Shown here: piece after piece, positions 11,937 to 23,545 of the stretch
Layout: each line of letters starts with the position of its first letter
How positions within the stretch are numbered: position 1 is the first letter of the stretch
Assembly (NCBI GenBank): GCA_002105175.1
Contig: MCGE01000014.1
Location: 930,001 to 994,000 of the forward strand
Origin: Absidia repens
Taxonomy: Eukaryota > Mucoromycota > Mucoromycetes > Mucorales > Cunninghamellaceae
Direction of reading: 5' to 3'
DNA: 64,000 bases
Position numbers and translations under genes: made by a program
Notes under the pieces: generated by a model
What the model was told of the DNA's origin: nothing
The model's input: the letters and a program-made list of their open reading frames with translations, nothing else
Databases searched by the model: none

Positions 11937-14900
11937 TCAATTGAGAGTTCCTTTACAAAACTTGCTTCCACAAAGACAGGGTATCTTGTCATCCTCTAGA
12001 GGGAACTTGTAATCATAAGTAATTTCTTCCCCAGGTTCGATATCCCGATTGGCATAGATCACAATCTTTTTTTGTTTGTCCACTGTGATAATTTTTGCAC
12101 TACAATTTGGCTGAGGAAGAAAAAAAAAGTCAACCTTCTATTCAAACCCCTCCTTTTTTCCCACTCCGAAATAGACTTACACTGCAACAATGGTTGATAA
12201 ATCTTGCAATACTACCCTTTTTCGTGGCATCAATCACAATATCATCATCCACTCTAAACAAGTAACTGCTTCCAATACCGCACCGTTCGTATATTTTTTC
12301 CCGCTCTTCTGCCACCTGCTGTCGGATCACTTCGCCCACGTATTCAATGACCATATCGTTTGCATCGATATGTTCTTCCGCATAAAGTCCCCAGTCATGT
12401 ATCGGCGATTTGGCAAATCGAAGTTGTTTCTTTCGTCCCTTGAGCTGATTGAATTTCAGAATATCAGAATCCGCCATCGTTTTCTTTTGCATCACCATAC
12501 CAACCACAAACCGACGGTTGTTAACCCGATTCGCTCGAGAGGAGGAAAGTCGCCCACCACCGGTTGAAGGTGCCTCTTCCAGGACTGCCATGTTCTTGGG
12601 AAGGTACGTCGCTTTTCTGCGTCCGATATCATAGAGTAGCCACGAGATCGAGCACATCCACCGCCAGCCTTTTCCGTCAACTTGTCCATTTCAGGGATAT
12701 TAGCACCAAATCCAAGTTTTTCCAAGATTGCCAACCTTAGAAATCCAAAATCTTCCCCATCTTGCACTAATCGGAAAGGATCCCAATCTGGATGCAAATC
12801 CAAAGCATTCACTTGTTCTTCACCATCTCCATTGCCATTTTCTTCATCTTCATTGGACGAGGAGTCAGGGGCCAACAGCATTCGTTCATACGCTTCCTGA
12901 TCAAAATCGGCAGGTTCTAGGTAATTCGTTGTCGTAGATGGTTTGCCGTCATTGTTATCATCCATGTCCATTCCATTAACACCAGAGTCAGATTGTGATT
13001 GAGGCTGATGCATCCGTACGTTAATATCCATCTCATCGTCTGACGTTCCGCCAATATCAATGTCGAAATCGGAACCTTTGTTGCCTTTGCTGACCTTGGT
13101 TAATTTGCGCTGTTGTAATGCTGAAGATGCACCTTTTTTCCGTTTCTTTTGACCCTTGCTGATATTGCTGGATAATGGTGTGAGTTCGCTTACATCCAAG
13201 TCCCCCAGTTGCTTTTGACCGTCCGTAAATTCACGCCGTTTTGTAGATTTGGTTTGCTTTTTGTGATGACGGTCCAAGGGAGTATTGTCGTCCAAACCCG
13301 AGTCCGATGCACCATTTGCTTCAGCAATTTCAGTTTTGACTGCTATTTGTTGATCATATTCATCATCCCTTGTATCTGGTTGGTGGAGTTGCCGGAGAAA
13401 TGTTTCATGCGCTTGCTGATCAACTTCGCTTTCTTCATCATCGCTGCTAATAAAATCCCTGATTCGTCGTTGCTTTTTTCGTCCCACGGATCCTTTGACA
13501 GTATTTGTCGTTACTGTTACCTCGTTGTCTGAATATTGATCTACTGTTGCTGCAAAAGGTTCGTCTTCAGAGTTGGAGAAAAAGTCGGTACTGGTAGATC
13601 TTTCCGAATTCGGTAATGTGGGCGTTGATGAATCATTTGAGCTTGGTATTGTTGAAGGTCGTTTCCGCTGTAGTTTTGCTTTTCCATTCGTTTTGACGGT
13701 AGGGAAATCATCATCATCGTGATCTTCATTGAAGGTGTCACTGTCATTCATAGTTCGATCGCTTCGTTTTGGTGTTGGAGATGTTCTCTGGTGTAGTCGC
13801 TTGAGGGCGTGTACCGTTCCGTTTCCATCTGGAGTGGCTAGACCATTTGTCCGTTTCTTGAACCTGGGTAGTTTGCCAAGAGAAGGTAAGGTTCCTTCAA
13901 TAAGATTTTCCTCCGGTTTGGGTAAAGCAAATAGTCCATCAACTTCTTTCTTGATACCGATATGTATATGATTCAGTGTTGTTGTCCTATCATCGGTGGA
14001 AGCCGTGATATCTGTCTTCATTGTATTTTGATCATTAGCTTTCACCGCGCTAGCGCCTGCAGATACTGATGATGACAATGTTGATGATGATAGCGATAGG
14101 AAAGGTCCGTTCTTGGTGTTGTCTAAGGTTGTGCCACTTGCTGAAGACGTTGACGTTGCAGTTGCTAAATCGACACGTTTGCTGGAAGCCTTGTTGTGCA
14201 ATGCCGGGTTCAAAAAGTCATAGATGCAAGGTCCGACCACACGATTCTTCAGATCCTTCAAAAACACATCCGATAGTTGTTCGAGTAGTAGCTGCTTTAC
14301 ATGGTCTTTGACGCTTGTTTGCTTTGATGAGCTGGGTGGTTGATTAGTCGTTGCTTGTGTTTGGTGAGGAATAGCTGAGAACTTTGACATGTGCATTGCT
14401 GGAGTCGTATTATCAAGTGTGTTTGTATCTGGCAATGATTCATCAGTCATAACGGGATTGGTGTTTGTTGTTGCTATTGACACTGGCGCTGTAGTTGCTG
14501 CAGTTGTTGTTGTTGTTGTTGCCGTACTATAAATCAGATCATCATCATTGGGTTTGGGGGAGGTAGAGGAGAGGACAGGTTCCGATAATGGGGTAGGCAT
14601 ATCATGTGATGGTCCATGTAGAGGGGCGGATAAACCTTGAGTTGTTGTTGATGAGTACGAATCATCGGATGTTGATGACGCTTGAAGAGTTATGTGTAAA
14701 ACATAGCCCAATAATGATTGACCTTCCATTGCTGCCAATGCCCGCTTCGCCGCATCTATAGAGTCAAACACAATGCACCAAACATTTTCATCGTGATAAA
14801 TCTATCAGAGGGAAGATAATACAGAAACACTTAGTATGTATATTTATATTTTATATTTGCAGTCGTTTTATGCAAAACTTACATCCAAAGATCGATGTGG

Positions 14901-16869
14901 ATAAAACACTATCCTCAATTCTTCCAGAATACCGCGCACAAAAGGCAAATCTTTCCTTGATATTACCAAAGTAGACTGCTTTTCATTCGATAGATGTTGT
15001 CGTTCCTGTGTAAGATGTACGATAAAAATAAAAATAAAATTAGGATCAAATTAAAGCAAAGTTCAATATATATTGTAATTACCTCCCGAGAACGCCTATT
15101 ATCATCACGAGTAGAAGAGGCCCAAGAATCACTTTGTTTCCTGCGCCGATCCCAATCACGGTCCCAGCTAGAAGAATCATATGTCGAGCGATGCCTTGAG
15201 GAATAGCCATTTTCATAGTGCCCGCGGGATAAGTCACGACCACCAACACTTCGAACGGGACTGCGACTTCGATTTCTGCTGTTGTATGTTGAATATATTG
15301 ATGCTGATCCAGAAGATAGAGATTGCTTGGACTGATCCCATTTTGAGGAAGTACCAGGTGGTGGAGGAGGAGGGGGAGTATTACCATACGAGGAGGATGA
15401 GGATCGAGATGTTGAGATATATCTATCCGAGCCGTGACTATTTGATGAATAAGACGGATGTGACGATGATGTTGATGGGTAGGTGTAGAGTGAAGAAGAA
15501 GGATGAGAAGGTTCACGGTACCGATCATCCTTATAATAGCGGCGTTCTGGATATTCCCTTGAATGTTGATGATATCGATAATTGTTGTCATATTTTGACC
15601 ATCGAGATGTTTCCCTGTTGATAAACTCTGTGTCATGCCGATACGTCGACCCATACGCACGTTTCGAGTAACTATCAAGTGGCCGTGGTGGTGGTGGTGG
15701 TGGTGGTGATGCTGATGATGTAGTTGATGTTCTATCGGACGTCAATAAGGGGTTCAATGTAGGATCTTTCATGTTGGTGGTTTGATCATTGTTGGAGGAA
15801 GCTTCCACTACGGCAGCTTTGAGTTTTTCACCTAACAATTATGGATGTTCATATTCAATAAATATATTATTTTTTCGCTAAAACATCGCTTCACTTACCA
15901 GTTGGATCATGCTTGATTTTGACATTAGTTGCCGGTCCCATTTTCCTAGTTCCGTCGCTTACAGCCTTTTTAGCAGCCATCTGCCCATTGTCACCAAATC
16001 CAACCAAAGCAATACCAAGTGATCCACCAGTAGCCGGATGTCTTTGGATTTCAACACGATCTACTTGACCATAAACAGATAGATAAGTCGCAATCTGAGC
16101 TTCAGAGGTAAGAGGTGATAAATTCGTCAAAAGGACTGCCGCAAGTTGTTCAGATTGAAGAGAGTGTTCATCGTGCTATAAATACAAATCAGAGGATCAG
16201 CAAAAGAGACTATAAATTACCGTCGTTTCCTTTCCAGTACTAACCTGATATCGCACCCGTATCAATTTGGTTCGATATGCTTTTTGTCCTTTTGATAAGT
16301 GCTTTCCATAGTTTAACGCTTGTAGACGAGGATCTTGTTGAGTCATATTATTCTAAAAAGAAAAACAAAGAGGAAGAAATTCGGCGAGTTGAGATGGTTA
16401 TGGTCATTGATTTATGTAGCTGTTATTTTCTTTGGTTTACCTTGGCATCTTTATACTGATAGATGTCTTTGGAGTCCAGTGTGGTTTGACCATGATCTAG
16501 ATCAGGATCATCGATTGCCCGATTGCTTTTTGTTGCAGAGGTCGAAACGTTGACTGCGTGGGTGCTCGTTGATGGTTCTTGTTTAGACAATGACCTATAC
16601 AAAAGAAAGCAAAATAACGTTATTTCAAGTTGTTCTATAAATTGCTTCCGGTACTACTTGCTTATTCCCCTCCCCTCCCCCTAACACACATACACATCAC
16701 ATACACACATTCACAGACAGAGAAATATTACAATTCGCAAAGATAAATATCAATGATTTGGAAATAAAAACCAAAACCAAACAGCATAATTGGTTACTTA
16801 TATTCCAAATGTTATTTTCCCTCTTTTTCAAATTGTTTCACGACTATCCACTTACCATTGTGAATCCAT
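11937..16869 (-). CDS. SET1: Set1-type histone H3 lysine 4 methyltransferase (frame break in N-SET)
   Basis: Catalytic subunit of the COMPASS complex, methylating histone H3 Lys4. A 14-base first exon (ATG 16867-16869) joins [26 protein letters not shown] and the RRM follow ([20 protein letters not shown] ... [11 protein letters not shown], about residues 95-185). Next come an Arg/Ser/Tyr-rich region, a second RRM-like fold ([20 protein letters not shown] ... [20 protein letters not shown]) and a long acidic linker. The N-SET segment carries [12 protein letters not shown]. The SET domain has [47 protein letters not shown] and the post-SET cysteines [13 protein letters not shown]. In N-SET the frame changes by one base at the A4 run 12613-12616, between SDAEK and TYLPKN, without a usable intron. 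About 1,400 residues in eight exons if that base is supplied. Confidence 0.93.
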
Positions 16870-17269
16870 GAAGACCGACAACAGAAATATAAAAGGAGAG
16901 TAAGGCAAAGAATAAAATAATAAAAACACACACAACCCTAAAATTCATTTTGATTATTATTTCAACCCCCGACCAACAGCTGATTGCAGTTGGTGTTAGC
17001 CTGGCTATGCACATGTAAGAAATCATTTGAGACTGGCTCATATCCAATTGCATTGGGTTGCGCATACTGTTACTGCACAAGGATGATAAAATCTTCTATC
17101 TACCCAGAGACATGTAATATGGGGAATGAAGTAATAAAAACAGATAGCAAAAAAAAACAGATAAAAATATATTTTATTATAAAAATGAAAATCGACGTTA
17201 ACACAATACTATCTAAAGACAAATAACTACATATAAAGGAAGCAGGTGAGAAAGGGGAGGAACCTTCAT
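16870..17269. other. Intergenic region between Set1 and the Ca2+ exchanger
   Basis: About 400 bases. The right part (about 17.16-17.18 kb) has AATAAA-like sequence on the minus strand, suiting the exchanger 3' end; the left part should hold the Set1 promoter. No credible gene. Confidence 0.5.
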
Positions 17270-20200
17270 TCAGAATATATCCATTTCCAATAATACATCC
17301 ATAATGCAACAAGTCACATACACGGCGATCATCCACCAGCCAAGTTCTTTGTTGATGCAGTATCCATTAAGGTTGACCACAATAAGAGTACTGAGAAGGA
17401 CGGTGATGAGCCCCGCTGATGACAGCAGGATGGTAGGTGCAATATCGAGTTTATAAGGCATACCGGTTAGCAGTGTCTGGTAAGTCGATGATAACCCAAC
17501 ACCAAGAACCATATCTAAGAAAGAAAAAATACGCACACGCATACATAGTCGGTAAACTCATCATGTACCTTTCCCATACGCGCTTCCCACTATCTCACTT
17601 ACTTAAGAGAGGCCCGGCATAACAAGCTGAAATTGCCATTGTTGGAAAACCCATCTAAGTAAACAAAATAATAAAATTGTAAAAGACCGCCCTCATCATC
17701 TTTATCACACAGCCTTGATCTTTCATTTTGTTACCTTGGCAATAGCGGTATTTGCTACCAAATCACCTACACTGCTTCCCTATAGAATATTTTTTTTTTT
17801 TTTTAGAAAAAAAAAAAAAAAACTGAGGTCAGCATTTTGACTTTTTTAAAATATAAGACAAAACGATAAAATATATATAACACGACTTACCACTGCAAAT
17901 ATAGTCAACCCCATGATTGCTTCGCTGATATCAAAGATAGCCCCCAAAGCCTATATCAGAACAATATTAGTGGTGTGAAGTGTTTCTTTTACCAAGTAAA
18001 TATTATATATACAAATATCGTCGCTTACCTGCAATAGTCCCACCATTTCATTGGCTATTAAAAAAATCCAGTTTAAAGCAATAACAAACCCAGCAAATGA
18101 AAGGCACCAATACCACGAGGGTTGTCGTTTCGGATCAGTATAAAACATGATGGTAAGAGCTAATATACACCCCAAGCCAGTCCCAATGCTGATATATTGG
18201 AGAGTAATGTACCCATTTACTACAGAAGAAAAGCGAAATAATTTATTTGTATGTCACCCGCACTCTTTGTCTTCATCGATCCCCCCACCCTCGCCTGAAT
18301 CTTACCCGCCATAACAGAGAATGCAAAGGTACAAGCACATACAGATTGGACAATAACGAGCCATTGACACCATTCCGGTTGAGAATCCATAAAATAATCA
18401 CCATCGTCTGTTAAACCAATGGAGCAATTATCAACTGCAGAAGACTCATTGGACCGTTGTTGTTGGTGGATTTGGTCAGTGGGTGATGATAAGGAAGATG
18501 CTGATGTCGTTGCTTCAGGAACAGCGAGATAACAATTTGTTGTATTTCTTGAAGAGGTGGATTTTGTTGATGTGGGTATATTGGATGGTGTTGGCAATGT
18601 AAGGTAGTTTGCTGATGATGGGTTGGAAGCGTAATATTCACGAGACGGGTATTGTTGTTGTTGCTGCTGTTGGTATTGCTGTTGCGGTTGTGGTTGGGCC
18701 GTGGATACAAGCGGCGTATTTTCCATGACGGCTACCTCAAAGTCGTCAATTTTAATATCGTCGCTTTCCACTACAGGTAACGTCAGAGTGAATACCAGTA
18801 CCAAAGGAAGAGCTACCAGAGAACTAAGCTTCGCAAATGTTGTTTTATTTGACCAATCTTGTAAAGTGGGACATAAGGTAAGGAGAATGTCCTCCAACGT
18901 CATATATGTTTGTAGCGACATCGAGACAAATCCAATCATAACCATAGAAGGTTTACTGTCCGTGAGTAAAAATTCGGGGGCTGATGGTAGTGTTTTGTTG
19001 GGATCAGGAGTAGGTAACGCCACCGATATCGAATGATGATCATTGTCGTCCATGTAATCCACATCCGCCGTTGTATGTAAAATGTGAGCTACACCATGTC
19101 CCGATGCATTCCCATAATCAGTTGCTGTCTTGTTTTGATTTTGCTGATGCTGCTGAGGACGACTAGTGGGCGGCGCAAGTCGAATTTCAGGTACAGAAGT
19201 TGTTGATTGAGAGGCTGATGGGTTTGGTGGAGCTAGACTGTCCTCTGCATTGCTGTTGTTATGAAGCTGATTGGCTGATATGTATGCAAAATAATCATCC
19301 CTGTTTCCATTATTTCCACCGTCAAACATACCAGCTTCTGGAGTTCGTTGTTGAAGTGTAGCTTGTCGAGGGGCTCGGTCATCAGGATATGTCGATCTTT
19401 GTGTTGCCCATCCGTCATCAGGTCGTCGTACAAACTGTATATTTGGCGCTGAATATTCTAGGGGCCTTCGCCAATTGGGAGTATTCACAGAATGATCATG
19501 TTGGCGTTGAGTCGGCACTAACTGAATACTATTGGCTCGTCGAATAGATGTAACTTGTTCTTGGAGCTATAGTAAAATAAAAAATAAATTGATAAAGAAA
19601 TAAACAAACATGCAGGTGCCCTCTTTTTCATACTTACTTCAATAGCACTAAAGACTGATGTTCTAATCCCAACACGTGGTGCCATAGCGTGACGATACAG
19701 TCTTGATGAGATAGATCCATTCGTGCTAGCAGTTCTTGGTCCATACATAGAATCGAGGCGCAAAGAAGATCGTAAAGAGTGTTGAGATGAGTTGATCGAT
19801 ACTGGACGAATGACATGACCAAAATGATTTTGAGAAGACGAGCTCGATTGTGGCAAAAACCCATGTTCTGGTATTGATAGTCGTGGCGGTTTGCCATCGA
19901 TATCTATGTTGTTGACAAGAACATAGGTTAAACTACTGAGTAAAAGCTTTTTTTTTTATCCCTATTTTCTGTAAATATTTGCCTTACCTTGATTTCCAAG
20001 TAATCGTGATGCTTCGTTTACTAACTGTTCATTTATTGAGTGGTTGAATGATTTTGACTCCAATCCAGCAGGTGTTTCAGAATCAGGAAAGTGATAGGTT
20101 CCAAAGACAACGATCAACACATAAGAGACATAGTATGTAATCAGTGCCACACCATGATACCAGCAAATACGTTGATGATATACAATCCAAGTAATCATAA

Positions 20201-21077
20201 TGATGGCACCGGTAAGATAAGAAGCATCACGCATAAAGGTGATGCGTTTTGATCTGAAGGGACGGATGATACCCATACTACCAGAGACTACAGACACAAT
20301 GAAAAAGGCCGCACCAATAAGTTCACCAATAGCCAATGATCCGGAACCACTATTCATTGCCGAGAATGTACTAAAAAGATCAGGACTTCCATTTCCAAAT
20401 GCCAGAATAGTGACGCCCGCCTAGTAATAACAACAAATAAGCAAAATGCAATGAATGCTGTGTAAGCATCAAACATCATACCTCTGTATTCTTTTTTCCC
20501 TTACCATGCTTTCAGATAGTTTCAATTTTGTGGATATAGTTTGTAAATTTGGACCTGACAAAAAAAAGTGTAGGTCAGATGATAAGAAATTCCATTGATT
20601 CCATTCAGTTCACGTACAAAAAAAGTCAGAAGCAACCACGCTGACGGCACCAAACAAAAGCAACAATCCAGATACCTATATAAAACAATGAAGAATTTAT
20701 TATGGGCTTTATTGTGAATAATAATGATGCTTACTAAGAACGTGACTGAGAGTGGACGCCATACTTGAGAGCAGTAGTAAAATTTGAGGTACATCCCACT
20801 GAATCCGGTGCACGCTGATTTGACATAGGCGCATTCATCTTTATGCCGTTCAATATGTGAGCACTATTTGTAATAAAAGTGAGTAATGGATATAGTTGAA
20901 CATTTATGTGGGTGGCGTTTGTGGGAAGAGGGAGAGGTGGAAGGAGAGTACCTTTTTATGGGAAGCGGAAGCTAGTAGCTCTGAAGGTGGCTCAGGAGAC
21001 GAGGATCCGAAGATACACCACAGTATTATAAAGCCAACGCAAAGACCATAAAATAATTTACGATTGTATGTAATCAT
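17270..21077 (-). CDS. Cation/Ca2+ exchanger, CCX/NCLX-like (SLC24/SLC8 superfamily)
   Basis: Membrane antiporter exchanging Ca2+ for Na+, K+ or H+ across an internal membrane. The start chosen is the ATG at 21075-21077 (MITYNRKLFYGL), which opens a first membrane segment. A lumenal Cys-rich segment (CSHIERHKDECAYVKSAC) precedes YLKFYYC. The alpha-1 repeat contains VTILAFGNGSPDLFSTFSAM with the GNGSPD signature. The alpha-2 repeat contains ALGAIFDISEAIMGLTIFAV, then GSSVGDLVANTAIAKMGFP. Between them is an unusually long Ser/Gln/Pro-rich cytoplasmic loop of roughly 400 residues (18.4-19.9 kb). The C-terminal helices end VTCCIMDVLLEMDIF at the stop 17270-17272. About ten exons and around 900 residues. 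Plant CCX, animal NCLX and yeast Ecm27 are the comparators; ion specificity is not readable here. Confidence 0.88.
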
Positions 21078-21442
21078 GAAGTAGAGATACTGTATATAAA
21101 ATATAATAAAAATGTTGGGTAGGTGGAAAAAAGAGAGAAAATTATTTTCCATGGCAGCAAAATATTTTATGCACTAGGCATTTCAAACGCCGTCAATGAT
21201 GATAACAAACATGCAACTGAAGGAGGATTGTTTATTTTTCAAGACGATCATATACAAGAAGATATATAATTATAATGGATTTTATTAAATTGAAATAGAA
21301 AGAAGTGTTTTTCATAAATACAAAAAGAAGGAGAAATAAATATAGTAAATAATAATAACAGTAATGTAAAGTATAAAGAGCAATAATAAAAGGCAATAGT
21401 GCTATAAAAATGAAGTGTTGATGGGTAGGGGAAAGTATTTTA
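21078..21442. other. Intergenic region upstream of the exchanger
   Basis: About 365 AT-rich bases. A longer reading frame extends the exchanger start upstream to about 21152, so part of this could be an N-terminal extension, but the ATG at 21077 fits better. No other gene seen. Confidence 0.4.
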
Positions 21443-21913
21443 TCAAGTAATAACGCAGCAAAAGTCATCCATAGAGCCGCGAAGTTGCTGCCGTCGTCGC
21501 ATCGTAGTGGTGGTAGTTGTTGTCGAGCTATTTCGAGAATTTGACCGTATCTTTGGGTCGTGGTGACTGCCTGAAAAGGAAGTGGAGGTTGCCAATTCGT
21601 GGATATCTGCAGTGTTGTTGCTGTTGTTTCCATTGCTGATACTGCCCAAAACAAGCTTCATACTATCTAAACTTGGCATACTATCTTCCCATAGAGACGG
21701 CTGCCGGTAAAGTCCATAATGAATATCACCAGAAGTCATCGTACCCAAATGAGGACTAGCAAATGCGGGTCTATTTCCAAAAGCTTCATCGTCAAAAATT
21801 TGTACGCGTGCTTGCCGATCAAATGCTTCATCTAGTGCTGTTACATGTCGGTCTGCTAAACGTTTACGATCCATACCGTTCGTCGAATACCAATATGTTG
21901 TGCTTTTGCTCAT
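21443..21913 (-). CDS. Small protein ending in a CaaX-like motif
   Basis: Uninterrupted 156-residue reading frame from the ATG at 21911-21913 to a TGA at 21443-21445. It begins MSKSTTYWYSTNGMDRKRLA and is followed by LDEAFDRQARVQIFDDEAFG. The middle is low-complexity Ser/Asn/Thr, then MRRRQQLRGSMDDFCCVIT. The last four residues, CVIT, have the CaaX form recognised by protein prenyltransferases, with a second cysteine just before, and a basic RRRQQLR patch precedes them. That combination is typical of small membrane-anchored proteins. I do not recognise the family. No transmembrane segment or signal peptide is present. Coding potential is supported by the codon-clean frame and the ordered N-terminal half. 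Confidence 0.65.
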   Translation of the reverse strand: MSKSTTYWYSTNGMDRKRLADRHVTALDEAFDRQARVQIFDDEAFGNRPAFASPHLGTMTSGDIHYGLYRQPSLWEDSMPSLDSMKLVLGSISNGNNSNNTADIHELATSTSFSGSHHDPKIRSNSRNSSTTTTTTTMRRRQQLRGSMDDFCCVIT

Positions 21914-23545
21914 AATCGCAATATGAGTGTGATATAGTAAAAGTAAAGATATTAAGGAAGGAAAAGAAATAAGCAGGAAAAAAAAAAAAAAAAGAGGAAG
22001 AAAGAAAAAGGGAATAAAAAGACAATTGGATTCAGAAAAAGGGGAGAGCATGTAAAGGAAGAATATATTAAATTACAAATGTATTGACAATGAGCTACAT
22101 TGTCAGTATTTCTTCAAAGGAGTACTGGTTTTCAAAAAAGAGGAGGGAGTGTGTGTGGGGGGGGTATGAATAATGGTATTTCGAAAAGAAAAAAAAAAAC
22201 AAAGGTGGTGGGGGGGGGAGGGGGAGGGGAACAAAAAGTAAAGAAAAATGAAAAAGGAGTTCTTGAAGATACAGTTTTAAACCCCGCATAGTAACTTTTT
22301 TTTCAGTAGGAGGTGCCCAACTTGAAAGGCGGTTGTAATAGATACCCAAAAAGCGAACAAATCAAGGAATTATTATCTTCCCCACGTGTTTCGTACTGTC
22401 CTTTTACTGTTTACCCGAAGGTCTCCTGTAATATTAGGAAGCCATTTGACAAGTTCTATCTTTACTTTTTGCACCACCGATATCCAGATCAAATAGGCAG
22501 CAATACCTGTATTGCCACATCATTCTTTTCCACTCAATATGTAACATGTGCTCATTGAATAATTTGATGTTCCTATTAACTGAATGGTTTTGGCTTTCAA
22601 ATACACATTTTTATCTTCAGAAAGTGGAAAAGAAAAATAGCAGGATCAAATAAGCAGGGTTTAAAAATAAACATCTTAAAAATGGACCCTAGTAAAGAGG
22701 CTCTTTGACTTCCTTTTTATGCTAAACCTTAAATAAAGAATTGTATAGGTATACAGTACTCCTAAATGCTTTAATTCATTTTAAATGTGTAAGTGTAAAA
22801 AAAAAAAAAAAGAATTGAAATTAAAATACCAATGGTAAATAGCTAGTCCAAATCCTTGGTAAAAATATGGATCTCGGCCATGCAAAGAAAACACTCCAGG
22901 GTCATTTTGAAGACAATCCCCCCCCCAGTAAAACGTGGGCGCCATGAAAACATCATTTTTCATCATGATCAACGAAAAAGAGTTTTTCATGTTTTTTTTT
23001 TACCCCCATTTCTTGCCTGACATGCATAAAAAACTCCCTAAAAAATCATGAATAATGAGGATTGGGGACGATATTTGACCTAGACACGTGTGTTTTCACG
23101 TTATGAAATTGGAAGATCATCTTTGTTTTCTTTATATGATATGAACAGTGAACTTTATGACCATACATACCTGAAATACTGTATTCAAATCATTATCCAT
23201 GAGGAGGCGACGATCAATATTTTAATTAAGCTTTTTTTCGCCAATTTGTGGGAAAAAAAAATGGCGTGCATTGAACCCACATTAGTACAAAGCGATCGTT
23301 TAATCAAAACAAGCACAATGACATTTACACCACAGTGACAATCACAGCATAAACAATCCGCAAATACAGAACAAATATAACAACAACAATAACAATAAAA
23401 TATCAACATGATCACAATGGTAAAATATTTTTTATTTTAATCATAAATAATATATCAAATATAATCTACATAAGTCAAATACATGTATATAAAATATAAA
23501 AAGAAAAAAAACTTCACTACTCTAAACTAAACTAAAAGCCTAACA
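21914..23545. other. Gene-poor spacer, 1.6 kb
   Basis: Low-complexity tracts are seen: purine-rich A/G DNA at 21.95-22.05 kb, G-rich runs at 22.15-22.24 kb and a C8 run near 22.92 kb. Several reading frames of 60-80 codons occur on both strands, but none has domains or convincing composition. I see no gene, tRNA or mobile element. Confidence 0.5.

Noticed and set aside
12590..12660. A short intron to explain the Set1 frame change
   Set aside because: The only GT...AG pair with the right phase gives about 27 bases, too short for splicing. A one-base indel in the A4 run explains the data better.
22313..22558. 81-codon plus-strand frame in the 22-kb spacer
   Set aside because: No recognisable domain, unremarkable codons and no adjacent exon.
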